Program-made: the position numbers and the translations under genes | Origin: Paenibacillus_AB hodogayensis | GTDB taxonomy: Bacteria > Bacillota > Bacilli > Paenibacillales > NBRC-103111 | DNA length: 64,000 bases | Direction of reading: 5' to 3' | NCBI RefSeq assembly: GCF_039536325.1 | Contig: NZ_BAAAYO010000013.1 | Location: 124,001-188,000, forward strand | Notes under the pieces: model-generated | What the model was told of the DNA's origin: nothing | Databases searched by the model: none | Seen by the model: the letters and a program-made list of their open reading frames with translations, nothing else | Part shown: positions 32,288 to 40,753 of the stretch, piece after piece | How positions within the stretch are numbered: the stretch's first letter is position 1 | How the letters are laid out: every line of letters starts with the position of its first letter

Positions 32288-32578
32288 TCATGAATTTCCG
32301 CGAGGTTTTCCTTCGTCAAGCAGTATGAACATCAAGAGTTGCATGCCATCCTGTACCCCTTTTACATAAAACCAGTGAGACAAAGTGCATGCTAACTCAT
32401 CGTGAGCCCTGCTGAATTCCTGAAAATATGGATGAACCTGATCATCCAAGAGACCCTTCGCTTGACTCTCCATTTCATGTGCCATTTCCCTCAGGTGTTT
32501 GACCGTATCTAGCTTATTAGCCTGGTTTGTTAAAATGTCAAACCGTTCAGCTACTACCTCGGTAATAAAATCCCGCAT
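32288..32578 (-). CDS. Hypothetical phage-island protein
   Basis: A 96-residue helical, acidic protein starting MRDFITEVVAERFD. GGGGGAAG 4 nt upstream favours ATG 32578; ATGs at 32608 and 32614 are alternatives. It has LREMAHEMESQAKGLLD and a C-terminal GMQLLMFILLDEG. It is divergent from the small XRE gene and shares its control region. A role in regulation of the modules is possible from position only; the sequence gives no function. The stretch 31953-32287 downstream of it holds only the operon 1 promoter and leader. Confidence 0.55.
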   Translation of the reverse strand: MRDFITEVVAERFDILTNQANKLDTVKHLREMAHEMESQAKGLLDDQVHPYFQEFSRAHDELACTLSHWFYVKGVQDGMQLLMFILLDEGKPRGNS

Positions 32579-32643
32579 GTTCTTCCCCCGTTCTGAGAAC
32601 AATTTCATTGTCATTACGCCTTTGCGTACCAGTCTCGTTTTAA

Positions 32644-32673
32644 GTATATGGTACGTTATCGCGTATAGTCAAA
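32644..32673 (-). promoter_or_regulatory. Promoter of the 32288-32578 gene with putative XRE half-site
   Basis: Minus-strand -35 TTGACT (32668-32673), 18-nt spacer, -10 TATACT (32644-32649). The spacer begins ATACGCGATAACGTACC. It shares TACGCGA with the perfect operator palindrome at 48025-48041, suggesting an operator for a related XRE protein. Confidence 0.55.
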
Positions 32674-32692
32674 TGAAATTGGAGGGGTACGA

Positions 32693-32935
32693 TTGGCGTA
32701 TAAGGTAGTTGTCCAAATACCGAAGCTGTTGAAACAGCATAGCCTCTCCTTACGGGAGCTATCTCGCCTGGCCGATGTGCGGCATGCCGCACTCAGCGAA
32801 TTAGCTAACGGTAAGCGAGCCAACATTAACTTTTCCCATATCGAAAAAATTGCCGACGCGCTCTCCATTCGCGACATACGGGAAATTATCGATCTGGTTG
32901 AGGTTGACGAGCAAAGATCTGGTGACGAGAAGTAG
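32693..32935 (+). CDS. Small XRE/Cro-type regulator
   Basis: An 80-residue protein that is essentially one helix-turn-helix (LLKQHSLSLRELSRLADVRHAALSELANG, helix 2-3 within LRELSRLADVRHAALSEL, then INFSHIEKIADALSI). It starts at TTG 32693 after GGAGGGG. It lies between the two tail modules and is divergent from the 32288-32578 gene, so it probably binds their shared control region. Confidence 0.78.
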   Translation: MAYKVVVQIPKLLKQHSLSLRELSRLADVRHAALSELANGKRANINFSHIEKIADALSIRDIREIIDLVEVDEQRSGDEK

Positions 32936-33077
32936 ACAGTTGAAGGGTGGAGACCGGGAGACCGCGGTAAGATCTCCCCCTACAAGATTCTTTGCAAGAG
33001 TCTTATATCCCACCTGATGAATATATTTGTAGTCATTTTTATTCAAGCTAAGAAAACAGCCCTCTCATGCCTGCGCA

Positions 33078-33185
33078 TTATTGGGCGGCTTCCAACAAAG
33101 CTTCGACTTCGGCCCGCTTGTTCTCGGGCACATCATCGATCGTCTTCAATCCCTTGCGGATCAGGTTCGCGTATACTTGCGCCAT
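33078..33185 (-). CDS. CD1375/XkdX-like small protein, module 2
   Basis: A 35-residue protein MAQVYANLIRKGLKTIDDV, ending LLEAAQ. This is the characteristic CD1375/XkdX type found at the distal end of phage tail operons. Its ATG overlaps the previous stop (TGATG). It closes tail operon 2. No clear terminator with a T-run follows; weak hairpins at 32956-33004 lack one. Confidence 0.8.
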   Translation of the reverse strand: MAQVYANLIRKGLKTIDDVPENKRAEVEALLEAAQ

Positions 33186-33784
33186 CAGTCGTCACCGCCT
33201 TCCAGCGCCGCAATGCGGGCTTCCAAGGCCATAATCAGCTCGTACGCCTCGGTAAGCGCCAGCATGGTGTCGACGCTCTCCTGCTCCAACGCAGCGGCCT
33301 GCGTTCCGGTCGTCTCGTAGACTTCCGTTAGCGCCAGCATGGTATCCACGCTTTCAGTTTGCAGCCGGGCCACCTGATCATGGATCGTCTCAGGCCGAGG
33401 CGCGTTGCGAATGTCGTCAATCTCCTGCTGCGTCAGCCCCTCGATCCAGAAAGCTTGCAGGTCCACCGGCGCGGGCGGCTGCGGCTGCTCGTCCTCCGAT
33501 TCCGGATCGTGGGCGGCCAGCGCTTCGCGGTAAGCGTCCATAGCGTCGTCGTAAGCCGCAAGCGCCGCCTGCCATCCGTCCAGGTCGTAGCGTGGCTTGT
33601 ATAGCCCCGAAGGAACCGGCACGGCCACGCGGTAGCCAACGAGCACCGATTCGGGCTGTTCTTCTTCCTCCGGTTCCGGCTCGGGCATCCCATAGATCGG
33701 CATGACGCCGTATGTGTCGAGCGGGACCAACTCCGGTTCCACGTAAAAGCCATCAAGGTCGATGCGGATTTCTTCCTTTTGCAT
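33185..33784 (-). CDS. Fibre-associated tail protein, module 2
   Basis: A 199-residue acidic protein. Residues 1-60 have Pro/Glu-rich strands (PEPEPEEEEQPES). A central part holds DLDGWQAALAAYDDAMDAYREAL, split here by AYDD, and a WIEGLTQQEIDDIRN motif common in phage XkdW-like proteins. The C terminus repeats a coiled-coil unit (TESVDTMLALTEVYE then QESVDTMLALTEAYE). It lies directly after the fibre gene and may help fibre folding or attachment. Confidence 0.65.
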   Translation of the reverse strand: MQKEEIRIDLDGFYVEPELVPLDTYGVMPIYGMPEPEPEEEEQPESVLVGYRVAVPVPSGLYKPRYDLDGWQAALAAYDDAMDAYREALAAHDPESEDEQPQPPAPVDLQAFWIEGLTQQEIDDIRNAPRPETIHDQVARLQTESVDTMLALTEVYETTGTQAAALEQESVDTMLALTEAYELIMALEARIAALEGGDD

Positions 33785-33795
33785 ATTGGCCTCCT

Positions 33796-36399
33796 TTACT
33801 GTTCGGCGCGGAATGAGATTCCGTCCAAAATTAATTGAGTGTTCCCCGCGGCGCTATCGATGAAAACATTCCCTGCCGTACCGATCGTTAATTTTGCGAG
33901 ACTCCAATCGCTTCCGTTATAAGCCAATGTGGTAACGCCAGTAATTTGTGCTGGGCGATAACCAACTGGCAAGGTGAAGATTACCGATCCGAACGTGGTT
34001 GCTCCACCTGCGATTATGCCCCGAAGGTGGACAAACCCGAAGATGTCCTTGACATAACCAATTAACAGTCCACTGTAAGCCACCCAACTATTTACGAGCG
34101 TCGGCGCGATCCATTGCGGCTGCGGCGCCTTCGTGTTTTGCAGCACGCTGACGTCCCTGCAAAGTCCGCTGATTGCCGTCACCGCATCGTCTACCGTCTC
34201 CTTGATGTTGGGCGTCAGAGTGCCGGTTATCGATTGTGGGGCGGTGCCGAGAGCGTAGGTGTCAAGGGCTAGGTAAGTTACGGAGTAGGCGGTTGTTGAA
34301 TCAATATCTCTAGTGTAAAACCTTTCTCCGTTCTCCGTAGCGTAGGAACCTTTTGAAACTATGGTTACGCTGATTGCCTGTTGATTTTTATAGGCTTTTT
34401 GGATTTTATTGACCCGTTTTGACAGCTTGCTACCCTCATACCCTGCGTCGGTCCTGTTCACCTCATACCAGTTGCTATTTGTATCCATTGCTGGTTTCGC
34501 AGCTTCCCGAACCACGATGCCCGTTCCCACCTCGATCTGGTTCGGCCCATCGTGAAGCACGAGCGATCCCTCGTAGGTCACAGGCTCGTCTACAGATTGG
34601 GCGAGCTGGTACATGAGGCGATAGGGCGTCCATCCAGAGTTGATAACATCAGTAGGTAAAGTTGCGATGCCCGTTCCGTCTTGGAGCACGCCTATTGACG
34701 ATGGTAGCGTGCTTTTTGTACCAACCCCAACCCATCGTTTAACCCACCCTCTTGTTCCGGTTCCGTTATATGGCTGCAAGTTGGTATTCCAAGTCGTTTG
34801 ATCGACCATTACCCACCCATTGAAATACGCCTGAATCTCGCCTGTTGTCGGCGAGTAGTTCGGACCCCATCCGGAATTTGCATTGGCTATTGCAATGTGC
34901 ACGCCACCATTCAGGTACATCGTAAAAGAATCGGATGGAAGTGGGTCACTTAGGGACTTCCTTGTAACAAGAATACTGCCATCGTATTTGATGCATGTTC
35001 CATTAAAATCAGGGGAATTAATGGTTCCATCCCGGAAGTAGACTTGCTTTCCGCCGGGGACAGTAGCAAGAGCGTCGACCCCCCACGACCTTGAACCATC
35101 GAGAGGAATTTCCCGAAAACGCCGCACCGCTCGCGGCTTCCCTTCACCGTCCGTGTAAAGCTGGTCCTTTACGCTACCGTCAACGTTTGATCGCAGGTTG
35201 CAGTCCGGCATGTACATGTAGGATGGCTGCGGCGGCTCGAATGGCAGGGCTGCGGGGCCTATGTTGAGCATAGGATTCAAAAATGTGAAGGTGCCTCTTG
35301 CATCGTCATTGAGGGTCAACCTTATTTGCACACCGTATGAATCCGCAGGTACTGTAAAGGTATATTTCAAAAACCCACTGAGGGCTGTTTGTGAACCACC
35401 GATTACATTACCTACATTACCCGATGCATCTGCCCTGAAAGCCTCAATATAAGCACCTGTACCACTTCCCCCAATGTTGCTTACAAGTGTACTGAGTGTG
35501 TATGTCTGCCCAGCAACAGCTTTTATAATGCAAGAGTTAAAGTGAAATCCGCTTGTATTCTTTGACTGTTCAATTTTATAGTTCTCAATAATTGTAGAAC
35601 TGCTGAAAAGCGCCCATTCAGATAACGGCGGAAGCAGGTTCTTCCCCGGATTCTGCACATATACAGCATTAACATGCTTCATGTCGTCGACGTATGGGTA
35701 CTTGGCCGCGACTTGATCAGTGGTCATCGTGTCCAAGGCGTTGTATTCGGCTTGGGTGATTTCATAGAGACGAATGCCGTCAAACCCAGCTGCGGCTGCT
35801 GTCGTTGATGTCCCATAAATAAAGGCCGAAACATATAGGTTTGCTGCTGTCGGCTGAAATTTGACATATGCCATTCCGTATTTGGAGTTGTCGCCGACAG
35901 GACTGGTAAAGACAGGTGTCGCCCCTCCACCAACCCCGCTTGCCGCACTCGTTCCTACCGTAAAGACCAGATTCAAACTGGATCGGCCTTCACCTACAAG
36001 AACATATTTTTTTGATGTATCCAGTGTAATTGCTCGGTACACAAAGGCGTTCATAGAAGTCGTGTTTGCCTGTACACCTATAGCCTGCATCCCATATTTT
36101 GCCGTGCTAGGTGACGCAGCCACTGAAGTGTCCGGGGATTTCTGCCACCTGCTTATATCCTCAAAATTCCCATCCCGCCCCAACAAATTCACCAGCGTCC
36201 GCCCTTCGATCCGCATATCGCGGAGTTGCGACGTGCGGTCGGAATGGACGATGGAGACGCCAGGGGTGAGGGTGATGGGGACGGAGGGGGCTGGATCAAG
36301 CTGCTTGTGCGCGTCAGCGATGCCCCGCTCCCAGCGGTTGGCATCGGTTTCAGTGACCTTCTGGCCGTACTGCCAGTCGGTTTTGGCATCATAGGTCAT
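33796..36399 (-). CDS. Long tail fibre, module 2
   Basis: An 867-residue fibre with a short helical attachment start (MTYDAKTDWQYGQKVTETDA). Several carbohydrate-binding-like sandwiches follow (LVNLLGRDGNFEDISRW near 70; TYTLSTLVSNIGGSGTGAY near 300; a lectin-like MYLNGGVHIAIANANSGWG near 500). A C-terminal fibre tip has VHLRGIIAGG, FTLPVGYRP and ends ISFRAEQ. GGAGGTG, lying inside the last codons of the preceding gene, serves as its ribosome site. It is unrelated to the module 1 fibre, so the particles should recognise different receptors. Confidence 0.82.
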   Translation of the reverse strand: MTYDAKTDWQYGQKVTETDANRWERGIADAHKQLDPAPSVPITLTPGVSIVHSDRTSQLRDMRIEGRTLVNLLGRDGNFEDISRWQKSPDTSVAASPSTAKYGMQAIGVQANTTSMNAFVYRAITLDTSKKYVLVGEGRSSLNLVFTVGTSAASGVGGGATPVFTSPVGDNSKYGMAYVKFQPTAANLYVSAFIYGTSTTAAAAGFDGIRLYEITQAEYNALDTMTTDQVAAKYPYVDDMKHVNAVYVQNPGKNLLPPLSEWALFSSSTIIENYKIEQSKNTSGFHFNSCIIKAVAGQTYTLSTLVSNIGGSGTGAYIEAFRADASGNVGNVIGGSQTALSGFLKYTFTVPADSYGVQIRLTLNDDARGTFTFLNPMLNIGPAALPFEPPQPSYMYMPDCNLRSNVDGSVKDQLYTDGEGKPRAVRRFREIPLDGSRSWGVDALATVPGGKQVYFRDGTINSPDFNGTCIKYDGSILVTRKSLSDPLPSDSFTMYLNGGVHIAIANANSGWGPNYSPTTGEIQAYFNGWVMVDQTTWNTNLQPYNGTGTRGWVKRWVGVGTKSTLPSSIGVLQDGTGIATLPTDVINSGWTPYRLMYQLAQSVDEPVTYEGSLVLHDGPNQIEVGTGIVVREAAKPAMDTNSNWYEVNRTDAGYEGSKLSKRVNKIQKAYKNQQAISVTIVSKGSYATENGERFYTRDIDSTTAYSVTYLALDTYALGTAPQSITGTLTPNIKETVDDAVTAISGLCRDVSVLQNTKAPQPQWIAPTLVNSWVAYSGLLIGYVKDIFGFVHLRGIIAGGATTFGSVIFTLPVGYRPAQITGVTTLAYNGSDWSLAKLTIGTAGNVFIDSAAGNTQLILDGISFRAEQ

Positions 36400-36405
36400 G
36401 CTAGG

Positions 36406-36690
36406 CTACACCTCCAGCACCTTGACGGTATGCTTCAGAATCGTCTCGGTCGTAATCGGCACGTAGACGTTGTTGGCGCTAATAAGCTGGCCGTTCGCGC
36501 TCATCAGCTCGATACGGGTAATATCGGTGACGGCTCCGGCGGGAACCCGGTATTCCATCGTGAGCAGGTTGGCCGCCACCTGCTTGAGGTCGAACTGCTC
36601 GATCGTATAGGCGCCACCGTTCAGCACCACTTTGGCGATCTTGGCGTTCGTATAGGCGGTCAGCTCCGCCAAGTAGTTCGGCTCGATCAT
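36406..36690 (-). CDS. Small tail protein, module 2
   Basis: A 94-residue beta-rich protein starting MIEPNYLAELTAYTNAKIAK, a type commonly placed between YmfQ and fibre genes in Bacillus-group tails. ATG 36690 follows AGGAGGTG and overlaps the YmfQ stop (ATGA). It ends NNVYVPITTETILKHTVKV. Probably a baseplate-fibre adaptor; enzyme names sometimes attached to relatives are not supported by the sequence. Confidence 0.7.
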   Translation of the reverse strand: MIEPNYLAELTAYTNAKIAKVVLNGGAYTIEQFDLKQVAANLLTMEYRVPAGAVTDITRIELMSANGQLISANNVYVPITTETILKHTVKVLEV

Positions 36691-37277
36691 TTCACCTGCA
36701 CCTCCTGCCCGCGCTCCGCAAACGGCGTCTGCCCGAGCTTCCAGCTCGTGCCGAGCGTCGTCCGGCGGGCGAGCGGTATTTTGTAGACGCTCTCGCGCAG
36801 ACCGATCTGCGCGCCAAGCGCGGTCGACTGGTTGTAAACGAGATGGGCCGGCTTGACCGCCTTGATCGTATACTCCATCTCCTTGAAGAAGGAAGCATCC
36901 GGGATACTGACCGCAATCGTCAGCACGCAAGAGTGCACGTCCACCTGTACTTGAGCCTTGCCCGGTCCGAACAGAAAGTCGAGCCGGTCCTGCAGGTAAC
37001 GTTCGGTGAACGGGGGCTTCGTGGAGTAGCGGTTAATGATGCGGATTTTACGAAACTCCAGCGTCTCGCTCTGCGGGTCGGCCATAATGGCGAGCTGCTT
37101 CTCCCGCCGTTTGACGGCGGCTTCGCCGGACGTCCATACGAACTGATCGTCCTGCCACTTGCCGATCGCTTCGCCGAGCGATGCCAGCTCCGCATCCTCC
37201 GCCGCGGTCAGCCCCTCAAACTCCCGCACTTCGCGATAAAGTTCCGGCAAATACTCCATTAACGGCTTACGCGACAT
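36687..37277 (-). CDS. YmfQ-like (DUF2313) baseplate protein, module 2
   Basis: A 196-residue counterpart of the module 1 YmfQ, starting MSRKPLMEYLPELYREVREF. It has the helix pair ASLGEAIGKWQDDQFVWT, EFRKIRIINRYSTKPPFT and a beta part with VDVHSCVLTIAVSIPD. Overlaps the baseplate J gene by 11 nt. Confidence 0.83.
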   Translation of the reverse strand: MSRKPLMEYLPELYREVREFEGLTAAEDAELASLGEAIGKWQDDQFVWTSGEAAVKRREKQLAIMADPQSETLEFRKIRIINRYSTKPPFTERYLQDRLDFLFGPGKAQVQVDVHSCVLTIAVSIPDASFFKEMEYTIKAVKPAHLVYNQSTALGAQIGLRESVYKIPLARRTTLGTSWKLGQTPFAERGQEVQVK

Positions 37278-38349
37278 GAATCGTCACCGTCCCCGCTACC
37301 GGAATATGTTCCACGCCCAATGTCAGGTTGGCGGCGGCTCCGTTCAGCCGCGTCCCGGTTACATCTTCCACGCCCTCCACGCCGAGCACGCGGGCTTCGA
37401 TCTGGCTGAGCCTCACCGTCAGCTGAGCTTCCTCCGGCCACGCTTGCCGCAAGGAGAGCAAATAACCGGCGATGACGCCCGCGATGTCCTCCTGCACTTG
37501 CCCGAGCGTCATCCCGGCCGCCAAGACTACGGTCGTCTCCACCTGCACCGCATCGGCCTGAACGCCGGCGATCGTAACGCGATGACCGATCGGCGCTTGT
37601 CCCATGCCCATGCCGCTGCTGGCGACCGGGTCGATCCAGCTTTGCACTTCGGCGAGCAACGGCGCGCTAGGAACGGTAAAGTCGCTGGCAATAATCGTGC
37701 ATTTGACCGTGCCTCCGCCCTGCCAAGCCGGAAACACTTTCACCCCGCCTACGCCAGCAATGCCGTCGAACTTGCGCTTGTAGTCCGCCACGTTTCCGCC
37801 AAACGGCTGCTCGTTGATCGCCAGCAAATACCGTTGGCGAAGCGACTCGTCCGCCTCCTCGTCCTCCCCGGGAACCAGTACCTCGGCCACCTCGGCGCGA
37901 GCGAGACCGGCGACGTAATCGACAGGCAGCAAAGCGCCATAACCTGCGTTGCCGCTGGTGCCCGGCGTCTCGCAAGCAAGCTCGTATTGGCCCGCTGCAA
38001 GCTTGCGTACGGCAGCATACGTGAGAGAAGCAATGGAAAACCGGCTGCCGAGCGGCACATCGATAGGAGCTTGATTGCTATTGAAAAACAGCCCCCGACG
38101 CTTCGCAGCCGTAGCCGGCAAACGCGAGATACCGTACTCTGCGGTGCGCCGTTCCAGAAACGTCCCGCTCGCCGTATCCGCAAAGGACAGATTGACCAAA
38201 ACATCCAGCTCGGCGTAAGCCGAAGCCAGCTCCAAAGCGGCTGGAGCAAGCGCGTCGTACACGATGCTCCCTTCGCGCTTGTCCACGTCGCCGGGCACGC
38301 GGTCCAGCATGCGTTGCAATATATTCCGAAATGTCTGGTGCTCGTACAT
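37267..38349 (-). CDS. Baseplate J (gp47-like) protein, module 2
   Basis: A 360-residue wedge protein with the same landmarks as module 1 (DVDKREGSIVYDALAPA, DEEADESLRQRYL, GGNVADYKRKFDGIAGVGGV) and GQAPIGHRVTIAG where the module 1 protein resumes after its insert. This is the normal family length. Confidence 0.88.
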   Translation of the reverse strand: MYEHQTFRNILQRMLDRVPGDVDKREGSIVYDALAPAALELASAYAELDVLVNLSFADTASGTFLERRTAEYGISRLPATAAKRRGLFFNSNQAPIDVPLGSRFSIASLTYAAVRKLAAGQYELACETPGTSGNAGYGALLPVDYVAGLARAEVAEVLVPGEDEEADESLRQRYLLAINEQPFGGNVADYKRKFDGIAGVGGVKVFPAWQGGGTVKCTIIASDFTVPSAPLLAEVQSWIDPVASSGMGMGQAPIGHRVTIAGVQADAVQVETTVVLAAGMTLGQVQEDIAGVIAGYLLSLRQAWPEEAQLTVRLSQIEARVLGVEGVEDVTGTRLNGAAANLTLGVEHIPVAGTVTIHVA

Positions 38350-38353
38350 CTAG

Positions 38354-38746
38354 TTACCCCACCTCCTGCTGAGCGGTAAACCGGCCGAACGAGGACACGA
38401 CGGTAAACGAAGCTACCAGCCGATCGCCCTCCGATTGCACGCTCAACTGCTCGACGGCGATGACTCGATCGTCCTGCAGCAGCGCCTCGCGGATCAGCCG
38501 GCCGACCTCCGGTTCCGCCAAGCTGGCGTCGCGGCCAAGCGCCAACGTGCATTCGTGTCCGTAGTTGCCGCTATAGATGAAATAGGCGAAGCGGTCGGTT
38601 TGCAGCAGCTTCCCGACCGCCTGCCGTACCGCCTCCAGTCCGTCGACCGTACCGGTCACGCGATTTCCCGACAAGGCGTACGTCCGGCTCGTCTGCCTGC
38701 GTGCCTCGACTACCGCGTCTGCAGACAGTCCACCCGCCGGTATCAT
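38354..38746 (-). CDS. DUF2634 (XkdS-like) protein, module 2
   Basis: A 130-residue XkdS-type protein: a glycine-rich start, TYALSGNRVTGTVDGLEAVRQ, FAYFIYSGNYGHEC (equivalent to the YLAYSRSYG of module 1) and a C-terminal FTVVSSFG strand. Overlaps the upstream gene by 4 nt. Confidence 0.82.
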   Translation of the reverse strand: MIPAGGLSADAVVEARRQTSRTYALSGNRVTGTVDGLEAVRQAVGKLLQTDRFAYFIYSGNYGHECTLALGRDASLAEPEVGRLIREALLQDDRVIAVEQLSVQSEGDRLVASFTVVSSFGRFTAQQEVG

Positions 38747-39039
38747 GACGACACCCGGCCGAGCACGACAAACTGCTGTCCGCCCTGAACGCGCATCAGC
38801 ATAAGCTTGTCTCCCGCCTGCAAACCGCGGCGGATCAACACCTCGCCCTGCTCTAGCGTCACCTTGTACTCGGTCAAATGCTCGGGCACGACCAGAAAGT
38901 CCTCATCCAGCGTAAATCGCTGGTCCACCCGGACGGTCAACGGTCCGATGCCGGTGACGACAGCGTACTGGACCGCCACCGGGTTGGTCGCTTCGACGGC
39001 GCCTACCCCGGCTTGCTTCAAAACATCCAACAAACTCAT
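38743..39039 (-). CDS. XkdR-like (DUF2577-type) protein, module 2
   Basis: A 98-residue protein starting MSLLDVLKQAG with a beta-barrel pattern (PLTVRVDQRFTL, LIRRGLQAGDKLMLMRVQGGQ). Position between XkdQ and XkdS and the GDK-LML motif identify it as the XkdR equivalent. Overlaps both neighbours by 4 nt. Confidence 0.75.
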   Translation of the reverse strand: MSLLDVLKQAGVGAVEATNPVAVQYAVVTGIGPLTVRVDQRFTLDEDFLVVPEHLTEYKVTLEQGEVLIRRGLQAGDKLMLMRVQGGQQFVVLGRVSS

Positions 39040-40022
39040 ATCCGTTCATCCCCGATCCTTATATCTACCAAATCCAGCGACATCGTATGGTCAGCCCCGG
39101 AATATTTATGCGTGCACTCGTTGATCAGGAAATATTGGTTCAAACCAAGCCGCTCCACATGCAAAGGAAGGTAGCAGCCGGCTCTCGCCCGAATATCCCC
39201 GATCGCATCGATCTTCAACGATTTGCTCTCGCGGTTGTACCAGCGCAGCTGGTTTTCCAGCGACTGGACGATCTGGGCGGGGTTTTGCTTCTCGTCGGCG
39301 ACCTGATACAGCTGCAGCCGGCCCCACTTGGCGATATTGGCGCTGTCCTGGTGAATGTAGACGTCGCGATGGCCTTCCTGTTTATTATCTTGAACGATCT
39401 TGATCCGGTTGTAGGAATTGTCGATCGACCGCTTCTGCTTGTAGTCGTACAAGAGGCTGGCTTCGCCAAGCGTAAAGTCCAGCGTCCGGTTGCGAATGTC
39501 CCGGAGCGCCAGCTCGCCGTAATCGTCGTAGAACACGTAATTGCGCAAAGTGGCGATCAGCGTCAGATCGAGCCCTTTGCAGATGATGTCCATCAGCTTG
39601 CGGTTGTCCTCGATCATCTGCGGAATGATGTGGCCGGTATTCTCGAGCGTCCCGATCTTCATCCCGAAATCGTCGGCGATGCGCCGGATGATATCGGCCA
39701 CGGTTACATCGCGGAACACGTACGAATCATTGGCCATCAAATACCGCAGCTGGTCGTACGCCGTCAGGCTGACCTCTTCTCCTTTGCCGCTCTCGATTTC
39801 AAAAATATAGCCGTAAAAAATACCGACGCCGCCCTGTCTTACCCGAATGACGTCGCCGGAATTGTACTTGAACGCCTTACTCTGGTAAATGCCGTCCTGC
39901 ACGAACGTCAAGTCCAGACTCGACGCCTTGCCGGTGCGGCTGGTTTTATAAGTAAGCTCGGAGACGATGCCGGAAATATCCCACATCGTCCCGTCGCGGT
40001 TATCGATAATGATTTCGAGCAT
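39036..40022 (-). CDS. XkdQ-like tail hub protein, module 2
   Basis: A 328-residue hub protein: MLEIIIDNRDGTMWDISGIV, VIRVRQGGVGIFYGYIFE, VSLTAYDQLRYLMANDSYVF, then ADIIRRIADDFGMKIGTLE, and a C-terminal YLPLHVERLGLNQYFLINE. It matches the Bacillus XkdQ pattern more closely than the module 1 hub. Overlaps XkdR by 4 nt. Confidence 0.87.
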   Translation of the reverse strand: MLEIIIDNRDGTMWDISGIVSELTYKTSRTGKASSLDLTFVQDGIYQSKAFKYNSGDVIRVRQGGVGIFYGYIFEIESGKGEEVSLTAYDQLRYLMANDSYVFRDVTVADIIRRIADDFGMKIGTLENTGHIIPQMIEDNRKLMDIICKGLDLTLIATLRNYVFYDDYGELALRDIRNRTLDFTLGEASLLYDYKQKRSIDNSYNRIKIVQDNKQEGHRDVYIHQDSANIAKWGRLQLYQVADEKQNPAQIVQSLENQLRWYNRESKSLKIDAIGDIRARAGCYLPLHVERLGLNQYFLINECTHKYSGADHTMSLDLVDIRIGDERI

Positions 40023-40033
40023 GGCGTCCCCTC

Positions 40034-40753
40034 CTACGACTCCGGAAGCTCCAGCTCGAGCCCGGTCTCCAAAGGACGGGTTTGGGCATCGGTCAATTGA
40101 TTGATGCGCTGGATGTCCGCCGCCCGCGAGCTGTCCAGATTGTAAAATTTCATGGCGATCTTGACCAGGTCATCGCCCGGCTGCACGATATACGTGCTCG
40201 GCCGTTTGCGTTCGTCGGGCCGTTCCGGAGGCTCTGGCACCAGCACATCCATACCGGATTCGTCCTTGACGACGACCGCCTTCCGCGGAGCGTAAAATAC
40301 GTACTCCTTCAGCGATAGTGAATACTCGATATCTCCCGGCGAGCCGGCCGCCTCCTTCCACTGAAACTTCTCGATCGAAGCGGGGATGCTGATGTAGACG
40401 TTGGCGCCGTTGTAGATGAACCGGATCGGCCGAAGACTGGCCATCCAGGCCTGAATCAAGTTGATATAGGCGAGCGGCTTGCGCAGCTGATCCGGACTCA
40501 CCACCGCGAAAGGGGAATGAACCGCCGGAAACAGGCTGTTGAAGCTAATTTCCTGCAGCTTTGGGTTCTGAATGACCTGGATTTCGCCGGCGCGGGTTTC
40601 GGCGGCGCTGCCGCCTTTGCCCACGATATCGTACGTCTTGCCCTGGCCGCTCTGGCTGAATTCGATCGTCTCCGGATTGACCGGAATGCGGAACGATTCG
40701 GCAAAATTGTTAAAGCTCAGCTCGATGGTATACGGTCCCGGTATGCCTGCCAT
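40034..40753 (-). CDS. LysM tail protein (XkdP-like), module 2
   Basis: A 239-residue protein: N-terminal tail domain (ESFRIPVNPETIEFSQSG; EISFNSLFPAVHSP) and a C-terminal LysM module (YIVQPGDDLVKIAMKFYNLD to LETGLELELPES). Its ATG overlaps the tape-measure stop by 1 nt (TAATG). Confidence 0.88.
   Translation of the reverse strand: MAGIPGPYTIELSFNNFAESFRIPVNPETIEFSQSGQGKTYDIVGKGGSAAETRAGEIQVIQNPKLQEISFNSLFPAVHSPFAVVSPDQLRKPLAYINLIQAWMASLRPIRFIYNGANVYISIPASIEKFQWKEAAGSPGDIEYSLSLKEYVFYAPRKAVVVKDESGMDVLVPEPPERPDERKRPSTYIVQPGDDLVKIAMKFYNLDSSRAADIQRINQLTDAQTRPLETGLELELPES

Noticed and set aside
32093..32293. 66-residue plus-strand frame in the module 1 promoter region
   Set aside because: No suitable ribosome site before its start and it overlaps the conserved TTGTC iterations, which read as regulatory DNA.
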